From positions 1 through 50,359 of the forward strand of contig JAEZYE010000038.1 of assembly GCA_023419315.1 (NCBI GenBank): 50,359 nucleotides of DNA. The letters are read 5' to 3'. Each line of letters begins with the position of its first letter. The first letter of the stretch is position 1. The notes under the pieces are model-generated. The model was not told where the DNA came from. It made no database searches and saw only the letters and a program-made list of their open reading frames with translations. Made by a program: the position numbers and the translations under genes. Shown piece by piece: positions 37,975-46,094 of this stretch. This stretch comes from Pseudomonadota bacterium. Its GTDB lineage: Bacteria; Pseudomonadota; Gammaproteobacteria; Xanthomonadales; Xanthomonadaceae.

Positions 37975-39119
37975 CTACGCCACGTGTCGCCTTCACCGGT
38001 TACTACGGCATGCGCAATTTCGGCGATGACCTGTTCGGCGTGATCTGCACGCGCGCCGCGAAGCGCTACTGGAACGCGCGCCCGTTGCTGGTCGGTCCGC
38101 CCTTGGCGGGCATGTGCGGCGAAAGCACGGTGCCCGGCTACTACCCGCCGGACTGGTACGGCGCGATGGGCGCACTAGGCAAGAGCAGCCGTCTGTTGAG
38201 CTTCGCCAGTGCCACGTTGACGTCCGACGTGCTGGTGATGGGCGGCGGCTCGGTCATCACCGCGCGCGAGTCGTTCCGCAAGCCGATGATGCAGGCGGCA
38301 CGCCGTCATCGCGGCCTGCAACTCGCGGCGGTGGGTGTGTCGATCGGTCCATTCGCGAACGAAGCGCAGGAACAAGCGGCCGCCTCGTTCCTGGATCGCT
38401 TCAGCTATCTGTCGGTACGCGACCAGCGTTCGTTCGAATGGACGCAGCGCCTGGGCCTGTCGGCGAAGACGCAATCGGGACGCGATCTGGCGGGCCTGTT
38501 GCTGGATCTGTGCACGCTGCCGCCGCGGTCCGACGTGCGACCGGAAGATCCGCTGCGCATCGGCGTCGCGCCCTGCCGCTACAGCGAGAACGGCCCGTAC
38601 CCGGCACCTTCGCGGCTGGGCTGGCAGCAGGCGTTCGTGGACGTCGTGCAGCGCTGGTCACGCACGCGGCCGCTGGTCGTGGACGTCTTCAGCCTCAACG
38701 AGCATCCGCACCACGGCGACGCCGCACTGGCCGAAGACCTGTGCGCGCAACTGAAGGCGGCCGGCGTGGACGCCAGCACGATCCGCTATCGCGATCCGGA
38801 CCCGCTGCGCATGGTCGCGGCCATCGCGCGCTGCGATGTGATGGTCAGCGCGCGCCTGCACGGCGCGATCGTCGCGTATCTGTGCGGTGTGCCGTTCGCG
38901 ATTGTGGATTACCACGCCAAATGCCGCGACTTCGCCGACGACATCGGCTTGCCGGTGCACCGGCGCATCACGCTGCATGAAGGCGAGTCGTTCAACGATG
39001 TGATCATTTCCCTGCTCAAGGACCGGCAGGTGCTGGCGTCCGCACCCGGCGTCTACGCCGAGGAGGCCAAAGCGATCTTCACGGGTGCGCCCTGGGCGCA
39101 GGAGCCGGCCAACGCATGA
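37971..39119 (+). CDS. Polysaccharide pyruvyl transferase family protein
   Basis: The protein (382 residues) has the GT-B-like fold of the pyruvyl transferase family (PF04230): N-terminal FTGYYGMRNFGDDLFGV, VLVMGGGSVI, LAAVGVSIGPF, LSVRDQRS, and the C-terminal MVSARLHGAIVAYLCGVPF with the conserved R-x-H. Such enzymes add pyruvate ketals from PEP to sugars (CsaB, WcaK-like, PssM), which makes the polymer acidic. The ATG overlaps the flippase stop (ATGA). A pyruvylated repeat unit is the best prediction for the polymer. Confidence 0.9.
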   Translation: MTTPRVAFTGYYGMRNFGDDLFGVICTRAAKRYWNARPLLVGPPLAGMCGESTVPGYYPPDWYGAMGALGKSSRLLSFASATLTSDVLVMGGGSVITARESFRKPMMQAARRHRGLQLAAVGVSIGPFANEAQEQAAASFLDRFSYLSVRDQRSFEWTQRLGLSAKTQSGRDLAGLLLDLCTLPPRSDVRPEDPLRIGVAPCRYSENGPYPAPSRLGWQQAFVDVVQRWSRTRPLVVDVFSLNEHPHHGDAALAEDLCAQLKAAGVDASTIRYRDPDPLRMVAAIARCDVMVSARLHGAIVAYLCGVPFAIVDYHAKCRDFADDIGLPVHRRITLHEGESFNDVIISLLKDRQVLASAPGVYAEEAKAIFTGAPWAQEPANA

Positions 39120-39994
39120 ATGCTTCCCTCGAAATGCAGCGCGACGCCGCGGCGATCCCGCAGGCAGCGACGGACGTGGCGTCCGCGCCGGTCAGCGTGG
39201 TCATTCCGTGTTTCCGCTGCGCCGGCACGATTGCGGCTTCGGTCGCCTCGATTGCGGCGCAGACGCGCCGGCCGCACGAAGTCATCCTGGTGGACGACGC
39301 CAGCGGCGACGACACGCCCGCCGTGCTGCATGCCCTCGCGGAACGCTATCCGGAAGGCTGGATCACCGTGATCGTCTGTCCGGAGAACGGTGGACCGTCG
39401 CGTGCGCGCAATCTCGGCTGGGAGCGGGCGAGCCAGCCGTACGTCGCGTTCCTGGATGCGGATGACACCTGGGTGCCGCAGAAGCTGGCGCTGCAGATGG
39501 AAGCGCTGGAAGCCGATCCCGCGATTGCCTTGATCGCGCATCGCATGGCCGTGCGCGAACGCTCGGCGACCGTGCCGGCATTGCGCCCGCCGGTGCGCAC
39601 GCAGGTGCTGGGTCGCAAGCGCTTCCTGCTCAACAATCCGTTCCCGACCGCATCGGTGGTGCTGCGCCGGGATCTGCCGTTCCGTTTCAACGAGCGCTTC
39701 CGGCGCGTCGAGGATTTCCTGCTGTGGGCGCAGATAGGCCTCTCCGGCCACCGCTGCGCGAAGATCAACCAGACGCTCGCGTTCTGGCACAAGCCGACCT
39801 ACGGAGCAGGTGGACTGAGCGGCGATCTTGCCGCCATGCATCGCGCGGGCAAGGAGGTGCGGCGTGAACTGCTGCGGCAAGGGCTGGTCACGCCGGTCGA
39901 GCACGTGCTTGCACGCCTGTTCGGCATGGTCCGTCGCAGCCGGCGCTGGGTCCTGTTCGCGATGCGCAACCTGGGTGCGAGGTCGGCGTCATGA
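39116..39994 (+). CDS. GT2 family glycosyltransferase
   Basis: The 292-residue GT-A enzyme has VSVVIPCFRCAGTIAASVAS, the UDP-binding ILVDDASGDDT, NGGPSRARNLGW and the DXD-type FLDADDTW, followed by a variable acceptor half (PTASVVLRRDLPFRF, RVEDFLLWAQIGLSG). The C-terminus is basic and helical (LFGMVRRSRRWVLFAMRN), probably a membrane-associating segment. It adds a sugar to the growing repeat unit; which sugar is unknown. Coupling ATGA overlaps occur at both ends. Confidence 0.92.
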   Translation: MNASLEMQRDAAAIPQAATDVASAPVSVVIPCFRCAGTIAASVASIAAQTRRPHEVILVDDASGDDTPAVLHALAERYPEGWITVIVCPENGGPSRARNLGWERASQPYVAFLDADDTWVPQKLALQMEALEADPAIALIAHRMAVRERSATVPALRPPVRTQVLGRKRFLLNNPFPTASVVLRRDLPFRFNERFRRVEDFLLWAQIGLSGHRCAKINQTLAFWHKPTYGAGGLSGDLAAMHRAGKEVRRELLRQGLVTPVEHVLARLFGMVRRSRRWVLFAMRNLGARSAS

Positions 39995-41055
39995 GAGCGA
40001 TCAATGCGCCTCCCATCGGGCCGTTGCCGCGCATGCCCAACCGTTCCGACGTCGCCGCGCGCTGGTGGCTGGGATTCTTCCTGCTGTGCGTGGTCGCTGT
40101 GTTCGGCTGCTGGCTGGTTGGCACGCGTTCGCTGGAAACCGGCACCGACACCGAAACCTATGCGTACTTCTTCGAGAGTCTCGATGCCGGCTTGCCGGAA
40201 ACGCGCCTGGAACCCGGCTTCGTCTACCTGAGCTACCTGCTGCGCCAGGCCGGCCTGGGCGTGGCCGGCTACCAGGCGGTGCTGTTCGGCCTGCTGCTGC
40301 TGGCGGTGGCGTACGCATCGCGCATCCATCACCGCTACCTCGACACGCCGGTGTCGCGGCAGACGCTGCTGTGCGCGGGGCTGATGCTGCTGTTCGTGTC
40401 GCCGATGTTCGTCAACGCATCGATCAATGCGATCCGGCAGGGGCTGGCGGCGCCGCTGGTGTTCGCCGCGCTGCTGTTCTTCCATCGGCGGCACTGGGCG
40501 GGCTTCATCCTGTGCGGCGCGCTGGCGACCAGCCTGCACATGTCGTCGTTGATGTACCTGCTGTGCGCACCCGCGCTGTTCCTCAGCACGCGCATGCTGC
40601 GGCTGGTCGCGGTCGCGGCGTTCGCGCTGTACGTGTCCGGCGGTTCGATGCTGATCGTGCGCGCCGCCGCGCCGTCGTTCCATGACCTGGTGATGGAGTA
40701 CACCGCCAATCCGCTGTATCGCTCCGGCGTGCGCATCGACTTCGCGGTCTTCACCGCCTTCTGGTACCTGCTGCCGCACCTGCTCGCGCCGCTGGTCCAG
40801 GCCCCGTGGCGACAGCGCGTGCTGGACAGCACGTCGGTGTATCTGGTGATGTCGCTGCCGTTCTTCATCATCGGCTGGGGCTTCTTCTCCAATCGCTACC
40901 TGTTGCCGGCGTGGCTGTCGATCTCGCTGATCATCGGCGCGGTGCTCTGCCACAACCGCGTCGCACTGCTGCGCAATCCGCTGCTGATCCGGCTCGGCCT
41001 GCTGGCGTCGTGCCTGGTGTTCTTCATCTACGTCAGCCGCGGCATCGTCATATGA
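39991..41055 (+). CDS. wzy: EpsG/Wzy-type polysaccharide polymerase
   Basis: About ten membrane helices and the EpsG family signature in the first periplasmic loop (GTDTETYAYFFESLDAGLPE, LEPGFVYLSYLL) with FVNASINAIRQGLAAPLVFA and LHMSSLMYLL identify the polymerase. It joins repeat units in the periplasm, working with Wzc, which sets chain length. The protein (354 residues) is of normal length. The ATG overlaps the GT2 stop (ATGA). The gene symbol wzy is used for function; it is not the O-antigen polymerase family. Confidence 0.88.
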   Translation: MRAINAPPIGPLPRMPNRSDVAARWWLGFFLLCVVAVFGCWLVGTRSLETGTDTETYAYFFESLDAGLPETRLEPGFVYLSYLLRQAGLGVAGYQAVLFGLLLLAVAYASRIHHRYLDTPVSRQTLLCAGLMLLFVSPMFVNASINAIRQGLAAPLVFAALLFFHRRHWAGFILCGALATSLHMSSLMYLLCAPALFLSTRMLRLVAVAAFALYVSGGSMLIVRAAAPSFHDLVMEYTANPLYRSGVRIDFAVFTAFWYLLPHLLAPLVQAPWRQRVLDSTSVYLVMSLPFFIIGWGFFSNRYLLPAWLSISLIIGAVLCHNRVALLRNPLLIRLGLLASCLVFFIYVSRGIVI

Positions 41056-41819
41056 GTGGAGGCAGCATGGCCGCATTGCGCGACTTCGCCGTTTCCCTGA
41101 CCTATCCACTCACGCTCACGCTGGTGCTGCTGGCGATTGCCGCGCTGCTGTGGTGGTGGAAGTGGCGCGGGCTGGCAACCGTAGCGGCGGTGGTCGCACT
41201 GGGCTGGTCCGCGCTGTGGTCGCTGCCGGCCGCGTCGGAAACGCTGCGCGGACATCTGGAAAATCGCTATCCCTTCGTGCGCGATTCCCGGACCTTGCCG
41301 GAAGCCGACGCGATCGTCGTGCTCGGCGGCGGTTACGGCTATTCATGGATGCAGCGCGAAGACGTGCATCCGGACGAACTGGAAAGCAGTCGCCTGGCTG
41401 CGGGCGCACGCGCTTGGCGCGCGGGCAGGGCGCCAATCATCATCCTCAGCGGCGGCGGACAGGGCAGCATCACCGAGGCGCGGCGCATGGCCGATGCGAT
41501 CGTGCGACTGGGCGTTCCGTCTTCGGCGCTGGTGCTGGAGGAGCGCAGCCATGACACCGACGACAACGCGCGCTACAGCATGGCGCTGATGAAGCGGGAA
41601 TCGCCGCGCGTGCTGCTGGTCACTTCGGCGCTGCACATGCCGCGCGCGTCGTATCTGTTCGAACAAGCGGGTGCCGAGGTGACGCCGGTCGCCGTGCCGG
41701 AGGGCCGCTCGCGCACGCACGGCGTGAAGCGCTGGCTGCCGTCACCGCGCGCGCTTTGGCGCAGTGGCCGCGCGTTCAAGGAATACCTGGCGCTGATGGC
41801 CGCGCATGCAGGTTCGTGA
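41052..41819 (+). CDS. DUF218/YdcF-like membrane protein
   Basis: The protein (255 residues) has two N-terminal membrane helices (LTLTLVLLAIAALLWWW, LATVAAVVALGWSALW) and a DUF218 domain: ADAIVVLGGGYG, SRLAAGARAWRAGRAPIIIL, SGGGQGSITEARRM, ERSHDTDDNARY, VLLVTSALHMPRA. E. coli relatives (ElyC, SanA, YdcF) act on envelope lipid carriers. In this locus it may process the undecaprenyl-linked intermediate, which is inference. The ATG at 41052 gives an ATGA overlap; an ATG at 41067 has a GGAGG site. Confidence 0.87.
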   Translation: MSGGSMAALRDFAVSLTYPLTLTLVLLAIAALLWWWKWRGLATVAAVVALGWSALWSLPAASETLRGHLENRYPFVRDSRTLPEADAIVVLGGGYGYSWMQREDVHPDELESSRLAAGARAWRAGRAPIIILSGGGQGSITEARRMADAIVRLGVPSSALVLEERSHDTDDNARYSMALMKRESPRVLLVTSALHMPRASYLFEQAGAEVTPVAVPEGRSRTHGVKRWLPSPRALWRSGRAFKEYLALMAAHAGS

Positions 41820-41951
41820 ACGCTGAATGTTCATCATGCGTTGTGTGAATGCCACCGCGCTCTTCACGTCGCGCTTGCCACTCTGGACAGCGGCGCGCGA
41901 AGGGACGATCGCAATGCGTCGACATTCCCTTGCAACCCCGAGGTGCATCGA

Positions 41952-43037
41952 GTGAAAGCAATTACTTCTTCGCTGGCATTGCTGGCGTTGTTGCTGGCCG
42001 GCTGTTCGGGCCAGCGCATGAGCCATGGCAGCATGGTCAACGGCAGCGGCACCGTGGAAGGCAGCGACGCGAGGATGATCGCGATCACGCCGGAACTGGT
42101 GGCCGCGCCGCGTACACCGGTCACGCTGCCCACCGAACTCGCGAGCTACCAGCCCGAGATTTACCGCATCCAGCCGGGCGACACCATCCTGGTGACCGTC
42201 TGGGATCACCCGGAACTCACCACGCCGGCGGGCAACCAGCAGCAGGCCGTCACCAACGGCCGCCTGGTGCAGCCGGACGGCAGCTTCTTCTATCCGTACG
42301 CCGGGAAGATCAACGTCAAGGGCATGACCATCGAGGAACTGCGCAGCACGTTGTCCAGTCGCTTGGGCCAATACCTGCGGCAGCCGCAGGTGGACGTCAA
42401 CGTGGTCGGCTACGGCGGTCGTGTCGCGATGCAGGGCGCCTTCGTCGATACCTCGCCGCAGGAATTCACCACGGTGCCGTTGACACTGGCGCAGGCGGTG
42501 GGCAAGGCGCGCATCAATGTCGAGGAAGCGGATCTCGCCGGTTTCGTGCTGACCCGCGACGGCAAGGACTATGCGCTGGATCTCGACGCGTTGAACCGCG
42601 ATGGTAAGGTCGCGGCCGATCTCTACCTGAAGCCCGGTGATCGTCTGTATCTGCCGTTCAACGATCGCAAAGAGGTCTACGTGGTCGGCGAAGTGATGCG
42701 CCCGCAGGCGATCAACTTCAAGACCACGGACATGAGCCTGACGCAGGCGCTTGGCCGCACCGGCGGACTCAATCCGGTCACCGCCAAAGGCAGCGCGGTG
42801 TACGTGATCCGCGGCATGGAGGACCTGCAGCGAGAGCCGGCCACGGTGTATCACCTGGATGCGGGCTCACCGGCGGCATTCGCACTGGGTGATCGCTTCC
42901 ATCTGCGTCCTGGGGACGTGGTGTGGGTGGGCCCGGCCGGCGTGACCCGCTGGAACCGCTTCCTGACCCAGCTGCTGCCGCTGTCGGGCATCATCAGCAA
43001 CGCCGCGTCGGCGCAGTACAACTTCGATCGCAATTGA
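41952..43037 (+). CDS. wza: Wza/GumB-type polysaccharide export lipoprotein
   Basis: The protein (361 residues) has a GTG start after CCGAGG, a lipobox LLAGC (C18 lipidated), the Poly_export domain (YRIQPGDTILVTVWDHPEL, DGSFFYPYAGKINVKG, LGQYLRQPQVDVNV) and two SLBB-type repeats (VYVVGEVMRPQAI, LTQALGRTGGLN, LRPGDVVWVGP). Wza forms the outer-membrane channel that receives the polymer from Wzc. Placing it last and 130 bases after DUF218, away from wzc, is less usual. A perfect hairpin terminator follows at 43101. Confidence 0.94.
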   Translation: MKAITSSLALLALLLAGCSGQRMSHGSMVNGSGTVEGSDARMIAITPELVAAPRTPVTLPTELASYQPEIYRIQPGDTILVTVWDHPELTTPAGNQQQAVTNGRLVQPDGSFFYPYAGKINVKGMTIEELRSTLSSRLGQYLRQPQVDVNVVGYGGRVAMQGAFVDTSPQEFTTVPLTLAQAVGKARINVEEADLAGFVLTRDGKDYALDLDALNRDGKVAADLYLKPGDRLYLPFNDRKEVYVVGEVMRPQAINFKTTDMSLTQALGRTGGLNPVTAKGSAVYVIRGMEDLQREPATVYHLDAGSPAAFALGDRFHLRPGDVVWVGPAGVTRWNRFLTQLLPLSGIISNAASAQYNFDRN

Positions 43038-43100
43038 CGACGCGGTGACGACGACGGGCGGCCTGCGGGTGGCCTGTCGTTGTACCGACTCCGGTGCAAT

Positions 43101-43132
43101 GGAAAAGGCGACGGTCTCCCGTCGCCTTTTCC
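43101..43132 (+). terminator. Perfect hairpin terminator of the exopolysaccharide locus
   Basis: A 14-base perfect stem (GGAAAAGGCGACGG with CCGTCGCCTTTTCC) and TCTC loop lies 64 bases after the wza stop. The A4 and T4 runs lie within the stem, so it is bidirectional in form. Confidence 0.88.
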
Positions 43133-43168
43133 ATTCCGCATACGCATGACTCTGATTTCTTACCGTGT

Positions 43169-43349
43169 GGAGAATCGAGGGCCATTCAGACGAGGCGACC
43201 GGCCGTTTCATTCCTGCGAGAGGGCAGGAATGTCGATTCTCCTGTGGCGATCGAGGGTCGACAACGGCCCGCGGCACAACCTGCGACCACTGGGCGGGCC
43301 TTCCAAATCTCGATCGTGGCCGGCGTTGTCGTCAAAGGAGGGTTGTGCC
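43169..43349. repeat. Cluster of nested inverted repeats in an intergenic region
   Basis: The gap between wza and the 43515 gene holds no gene but several exact inverted repeats: CATTCCTGC/GCAGGAATG (43209-43217 with 43224-43232), GGAGAATCGA/TCGATTCTCC (43169-43178 with 43233-43242), CGACAACG/CGTTGTCG (43258-43265 with 43324-43331) and GGCACAACC/GGTTGTGCC (43273-43281 with 43341-43349). The first two nest; the last two cross. They could fold an RNA, bind a regulator or be a decayed mobile repeat. Confidence 0.4.
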
Positions 43350-43514
43350 GGCGCCACGCGTGCAGAGTGCGCCCGGCCGCTGAAAAATGGTGTCGAGGGC
43401 GTGTGGTGCATTTGTTAGCGCCGCGGGCGCCCGCCGTCGGATTCAGGCGCGATTTGACGATATGAACACAGCGGATCCGGTATCAAGGCGCTCCGTCATC
43501 AAAGGAGCCACTCA

Positions 43515-43886
43515 ATGGGCATCACTGCATCCACAAGGAAGGGCTGGTATCGCTGCGAAGTGGTGGATATCCAGGCCGAGTTGAGCCATTGGAAGGAAGC
43601 AATCGAGCAACAGCCGTTCCATGAGCCGGGCACGCCGTTCGCACGCTACGAGCCGGTCCTGCGTTTCGCCTACGACGCCTACCTGCGCCATCACGCGCAA
43701 CCGCTGGAAGAGGTGCTGGAAAGCATCCACCACAAGTACGTCGAACAGTTCGATCCGTGGCGCGGCGTCCCGTGGGCGCGCGTCGAGCCGCTGATCCACG
43801 AAGTGTGGATGCGCATGGGCGCGCCGACCAACGGCATGCGCAACAACCTGCGCCAGGTGTCGCGCTCGGATGCCTACATGCATTGA
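43515..43886 (+). CDS. Conserved hypothetical protein, 123 residues
   Basis: The ATG at 43515 follows AAAGGAGCC. The protein is soluble and helical (MGITASTRKGWYRCEVVDIQ, HEPGTPFARYEPVLRFAYDA, EEVLESIHHKYVEQFD, WARVEPLIHEVWMRMG) and ends in NNLRQVSRSDAYMH. No signal peptide or catalytic motif was identified. The coding look and the strong ribosome site support a real gene. It ends 27 bases before a strong terminator hairpin and is probably monocistronic. Confidence 0.8.
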   Translation: MGITASTRKGWYRCEVVDIQAELSHWKEAIEQQPFHEPGTPFARYEPVLRFAYDAYLRHHAQPLEEVLESIHHKYVEQFDPWRGVPWARVEPLIHEVWMRMGAPTNGMRNNLRQVSRSDAYMH

Positions 43887-43913
43887 GCGCAACGTCCCCG
43901 TTTGCGCAAAGAG

Positions 43914-43945
43914 AGAAGGGGCGGCTTGGGCCGCCCCTTCTTGTT
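43914..43945 (+). terminator. Terminator-type hairpin after the 43515 gene
   Basis: A 12-base perfect stem (AGAAGGGGCGGC with GCCGCCCCTTCT) and TTGG loop lies 27 bases past the stop. The following T-tract is short (TGTT). Confidence 0.75.
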
Positions 43946-44192
43946 GGGAATCCATTTCCTCCAGGGAAACGGAATCCCGGCATCGCACGGGCCTCGTAGA
44001 GGAGCTGCGCCTTTCGGACCGTGCGTGCGCATCTGTTATCGCAAGACAGCGGCGAAGAGCGCGTCAACGGTGACTGTCTGCATCCTGAAGCGGCAACCTC
44101 TAAGATGGCCCGGCCGCCCACCGCCGCACATCCGGCGTGCATGGACCTGATCGGAGTCGCGGGTGGCGGACGGCTCCGCTGCGAGGACGCGA
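43946..44192. other. Intergenic stretch before the glutamate-synthase-like gene
   Basis: No gene was seen. The GAGGACGCGA just before 44193 is the ribosome site of the next gene; a promoter is expected here but no clear box was recognised. Confidence 0.4.
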
Positions 44193-45812
44193 ATGATTCG
44201 ATACCTGGCCTTCGGCCTGTGCATCCTGATGGCGACGCTGTCGCTGTTGCTGAGTTTCCGTTGGCCTGCCTGGGGCTGGGGCGTGGGCGTGTTCGGCGCG
44301 CTGACGCTGCTGGGCGTCTGGGATGTGGTGCAGAAGCGCAGCACGTTGCGGCGCAACTATCCCGTGCTGGCGCATTTCCGCTACGGACTGGAATCCGTCG
44401 GGCCGGAGATTCGCCAGTACTTCATTGAAGGTGACACCGCGGAGGTGCCGTTCTCGCGCCAGCAGCGTGCGCTCGTCTACCAGCGCGCGAAGAACGTGTC
44501 GGACGTCGTTCCGTTCGGCAGCCAGCAGGACATCTACGGCGTCGACTACGAATGGATCAACCATTCGATGGCGCCGGCGCGCATCGATTCGCACGATTTC
44601 CGCATCACCATCGGCGCTGAGTCCGCGCAGCCGTATTCGGCCAGCGTGTTCAATATTTCGGCGATGAGTTTCGGTTCGCTGTCGGCCAATGCCATCCGCG
44701 CGCTCAATGAGGGCGCGCGGCGCGGCAGCTTCTACCACGACACCGGAGAAGGTTCGATTTCCCCGTACCACCGCGAACGCGGCGGCGATCTGGTGTGGGA
44801 GATCGGCTCGGGCTATTTCGGTTGCCGCGACGAACAGGGCCGCTTCGATGAGGCCCGCTTCACCGAGAACGCGCGCACGCCGCAGGTGAAGATGATCGAG
44901 ATCAAGCTTTCGCAAGGCGCGAAGCCGGGGCATGGCGGCGTGCTGCCGGCGGCCAAGGTGACGCCGGAGATCTCGGTGACCCGTGGCGTGCCGATGGGCC
45001 ACGACTGCGTATCACCGGCCCAGCATTCGGCGTTCTCCACGCCGCGCGGCCTGCTCGAATTCGTGGCGCGGTTGCGTGAAGCATCCGGCGGCAAGCCCAC
45101 CGGGTTCAAACTGGCCATCGGCCATCCCTGGGAATGGTTCGGCATCGCCAAGGCGATGCAGGAAACCGGCGTGCTGCCGGACTTCATCGTCGTCGATGGC
45201 GCCGAAGGCGGCACCGGTGCCGCGCCCGCCGAGTTCATCGATCATGTCGGCGTGCCGATGCACGAAGCGCTGCTGCTGGTGCACAACACGCTGGTCGGGC
45301 TGAACCTGCGCGACCGCATCCGCATTGGCGCGGCCGGGCGCGTCATCAGCGCCTTCGACATCGCGCGGACCATGGCGCTGGGCGCGGACTGGTGCAACAG
45401 CGGGCGCGGCTTCATGTTTGCGCTGGGCTGCATCCAGTCGATGAGTTGCCACAACGATCGCTGCCCGACCGGCGTGGCGACGCAGAACCCGGATCGCTGG
45501 AAGCACCTGCACGTGCCGGACAAGTCGGTGCGCGTGCAGCAGTTCCACGACAACACGCTGAAAGCGCTGCGCGACCTGCTGTGTGCGGCGGGCCTGACGC
45601 ATCCGCAACAGCTGGGCCCGGAGCACATCCTGCGGCGCGTGTCGCCCATCGAAGTCCGCTCGCTGGCCGCGCTGTACCGCTTCCTCAAACCCGGCGATCT
45701 GCTGCACGGCATTCCGGCCCATGCGGTGTTCCAGGACTTCTGGGCCGATGCGCGCAGCGATTGCTTCACGCCGCCTGCGCGCGTGCGCGCGCTGCAGGAT
45801 TCGAAGGCCTGA
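44193..45812 (+). CDS. FMN-binding glutamate synthase family protein with N-terminal membrane anchor
   Basis: The protein (539 residues) matches the FMN/synthase half of GltB-type glutamate synthases and lacks the glutaminase half. The barrel carries NISAMSFGSLSANAIRALN, GSISPYHRERGGDLVWEIGS, AKPGHGGVLPAAKVTPEI and VVDGAEGGTGAAP. The 3Fe-4S cysteines occur in CIQSMSCHNDRCPTG, with spacing C-x5-C-x4-C. Two N-terminal membrane segments (LAFGLCILMATLSLLL and WGWGVGVFGALTLLGVW) anchor it. Its true reaction, ammonia-dependent glutamate synthesis or another FMN oxidoreductase activity, is uncertain. The ATG at 44193 follows GCGAGGA; a GTG at 44163 is a less likely start. Confidence 0.92.
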   Translation: MIRYLAFGLCILMATLSLLLSFRWPAWGWGVGVFGALTLLGVWDVVQKRSTLRRNYPVLAHFRYGLESVGPEIRQYFIEGDTAEVPFSRQQRALVYQRAKNVSDVVPFGSQQDIYGVDYEWINHSMAPARIDSHDFRITIGAESAQPYSASVFNISAMSFGSLSANAIRALNEGARRGSFYHDTGEGSISPYHRERGGDLVWEIGSGYFGCRDEQGRFDEARFTENARTPQVKMIEIKLSQGAKPGHGGVLPAAKVTPEISVTRGVPMGHDCVSPAQHSAFSTPRGLLEFVARLREASGGKPTGFKLAIGHPWEWFGIAKAMQETGVLPDFIVVDGAEGGTGAAPAEFIDHVGVPMHEALLLVHNTLVGLNLRDRIRIGAAGRVISAFDIARTMALGADWCNSGRGFMFALGCIQSMSCHNDRCPTGVATQNPDRWKHLHVPDKSVRVQQFHDNTLKALRDLLCAAGLTHPQQLGPEHILRRVSPIEVRSLAALYRFLKPGDLLHGIPAHAVFQDFWADARSDCFTPPARVRALQDSKA

Positions 45813-46011
45813 TGCGCATCCGTCATGACGTCATCACCGCAAAGGCAACGACAGCTGAAAGCGTGGCGTTGCAGGTGCATGTGTCATCGAAATGCAGTCA
45901 ATCCATAACCGAATTTCCACACGTCGCCGCGTATCTTGCGCGCACGCCCCGCCATCGCTGCGATTGGTTTCTCTCCAACCTTCGCAGCCATCGCGGGCGA
46001 CCAATGGGCCG

Positions 46012-46073
46012 CGTGGGAGCGGCTTCGATCCGGAACTTGCTGACGGGTTGACGCGATCGAAGTCGCTCCCACG
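46012..46073. repeat. REP-like palindromic intergenic element
   Basis: CGTGGGAGCGGCTTCGATC (46012-46030) faces GATCGAAGTCGCTCCCACG (46055-46073). This is a 19-base stem with a single mismatch that would be a G-U pair in RNA, around a 24-base loop. Motifs of the GTGGGAGCG...CGCTCCCAC type are abundant intergenic palindromes in Xanthomonadaceae and Pseudomonas (recalled). It lies between two convergent genes and may also end their transcripts. Confidence 0.7.
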
Positions 46074-46094
46074 ATGCGCGGAACAGGGGCCGTT

